Source of the DNA: an uncultured Erythrobacter sp. | GTDB lineage: Bacteria > Pseudomonadota > Alphaproteobacteria > Sphingomonadales > Sphingomonadaceae | Length of the DNA: 64,000 nt | Reading direction: 5' to 3' | Assembly: GCA_947502815.1 (NCBI GenBank) | Contig: CANNBH010000001.1 | Coordinates: 2,266,818 to 2,330,817 of the forward strand | Part shown: in pieces, positions 63,367 to 64,000 of the stretch | Layout of the letters: every line of letters starts with the position of its first letter | Position numbering within the stretch: the first letter of the stretch is position 1 | Position numbers and translations under genes: made by a program | Notes under the pieces: generated by a model | Told to the model about the DNA's origin: nothing | Seen by the model: only the letters and a program-made list of their open reading frames with translations | The model's database searches: none

Positions 63367-64000
63367 ATGACCACAACAGGCAAGCAGCTTTTCACAACGC
63401 TTTCCGCAGACGGCAAATTGACGCTGGAGGTGAGCGAAGAGACATTCCCAGCGCCCACTGGCAACCAAGTTCTGGTCAAAATGGAAGCCGCGCCGATCAA
63501 TCCATCTGATCTCGCTATCCTCGCCAGCGCAGCCGATTTTGAAACGGCCGAATATTCGAACGGAAAAGTCGTGGCAAACATGCCAGAGCCGTTTCTGACC
63601 GGTCAAAAGAACCGCCATGGTCAACGTTTGCCAGCAGGCAACGAAGGCGCTGGCGAAGTCGTTGCGACCGGCGACAGCGACATGGCCAAAGCATTGATGG
63701 GTAAGCGGGTCGCCTGTGTTCCCGGCAATGCGTTCAGCCAATACGCCATCGCTGATGCGATGATGTGCCTGCCGCTTGGCGATCATTCGTCAGAAGTTGG
63801 TGCGTCCAGCTTTGTAAACCCAATGACCGCATTGGGCTTTGTCGAAACGGCAAAGATGGAAGGGCACAGCGCCATCATCCACCTCGCCGCCGCGTCCAAC
63901 CTTGGCCAAATGCTCAACAAGATTTGCCTCGAAGACGGCATGAAGCTGGTCAACATCGTGCGCCGTCAGGAACACGTCGACCTACTTAAAGGCCTAGGCG
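63367..64000 (+). CDS. Zinc-type alcohol dehydrogenase/quinone oxidoreductase family protein (partial)
   Basis: The frame runs from ATG 63367 to the window edge, so only the first 211 residues are visible. It begins with the MDR-superfamily N-terminal domain (LVKMEAAPINPSDLAILA, GNEGAGEVVATG, GKRVACVPGNAFSQYAI) and has entered the Rossmann domain (SAIIHLAAASNLGQM). Catalytic-zinc ligands are not obvious, which fits quinone-oxidoreductase-like members. A ribosome site GAGAGGA lies upstream, and truA ends 18 bp before. Confidence 0.85.
   Translation, partial: MTTTGKQLFTTLSADGKLTLEVSEETFPAPTGNQVLVKMEAAPINPSDLAILASAADFETAEYSNGKVVANMPEPFLTGQKNRHGQRLPAGNEGAGEVVATGDSDMAKALMGKRVACVPGNAFSQYAIADAMMCLPLGDHSSEVGASSFVNPMTALGFVETAKMEGHSAIIHLAAASNLGQMLNKICLEDGMKLVNIVRRQEHVDLLKGLG

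Overview
This window looks like an ordinary chromosomal stretch from an alphaproteobacterium, most likely a sphingomonad of the Erythrobacteraceae type (Erythrobacter and relatives). This assignment is inferred from content. The pntA gene is split and preceded by a tiny aa3-oxidase subunit IV-like gene. There is a CcrM-type GANTC methylase. The classic alphaproteobacterial block pckA / chvI-chvG / hprK / rapZ / EIIA-Man / HPr is present. An ABA4-like protein, a CpaF ATPase and moderately high G+C add support. I see no rRNA, tRNA, CRISPR, insertion sequence or prophage, and nearly every base is in a gene.

Layout. 0-3.4 kb: the end of a surface-sugar cluster (WbqC-like protein, pseudaminic acid synthase, polytopic membrane protein). 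4-13.3 kb: a lone CpaF, small exported and membrane proteins, an EamA exporter, an entericidin-like lipopeptide, a DUF938 methyltransferase, an acyl-CoA ligase, an ABA4-like protein, a Rossmann protein, a dNTPase and an aspartate/glutamate racemase, with a hairpin-rich gap at 12.3-12.6 kb. 13.5-16.7 kb: a coupled three-gene operon of an exported parallel beta-helix protein, a cytochrome c with two haem motifs and an anchored alpha/beta hydrolase. 16.7-20.6 kb: a transhydrogenase operon with an extra lipoprotein gene inside it. 20.8-27.7 kb: an AAA+ response regulator with a degenerate sigma-54 loop, an SDR, a PhoD-like phosphatase, FolP, an AT-rich orphan HsdR_N-type nuclease and an OmpA-like porin.

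27.9-37.6 kb: CcrM with a cluster of GANTC sites in its upstream region, a Ca2+/Na+ exchanger, RnhB divergent from and overlapping a PQQ-type sugar dehydrogenase, a GNAT protein, DUF1285, CoA pyrophosphatase, the CCA-adding enzyme and ParC. 37.8-43.9 kb: a DUF4349 lipoprotein, a bacterial voltage-gated Na+ channel downstream of a [2Fe-2S] ferredoxin and two tandem cysteine desulfurases, a small hydrolase and a TonB-like protein. 44-50.9 kb: DUF3597, a DUF885 lipoprotein peptidase, a cNMP-domain thioredoxin-reductase-like flavoprotein lacking CxxC, an exported HExxH/TPR protein and two DUF937 proteins. 51-57.6 kb: the pckA-chvIG-hprK-rapZ-PTS block, which ties envelope signalling and regulatory PTS phosphorylation to gluconeogenesis. 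57.6-64 kb: housekeeping genes (TrmH-type methylase, RmuC, Def, DUF1330, RecR, Fmt, TruA) and the start of a zinc-type dehydrogenase.

The most notable non-coding observations are a dispersed hairpin-plus-core repeat found 3' of two genes (42.8 and 60.0 kb, same relative orientation), the stem-loop cluster at 12.4 kb, an 11-bp direct repeat upstream of chvI, and the four GANTC sites upstream of ccrM. No single region stands out as a clearly new defence or mobile system. The best candidates for new biology are the beta-helix/cytochrome/hydrolase operon, the lipoprotein inside pnt, and the repeat family.
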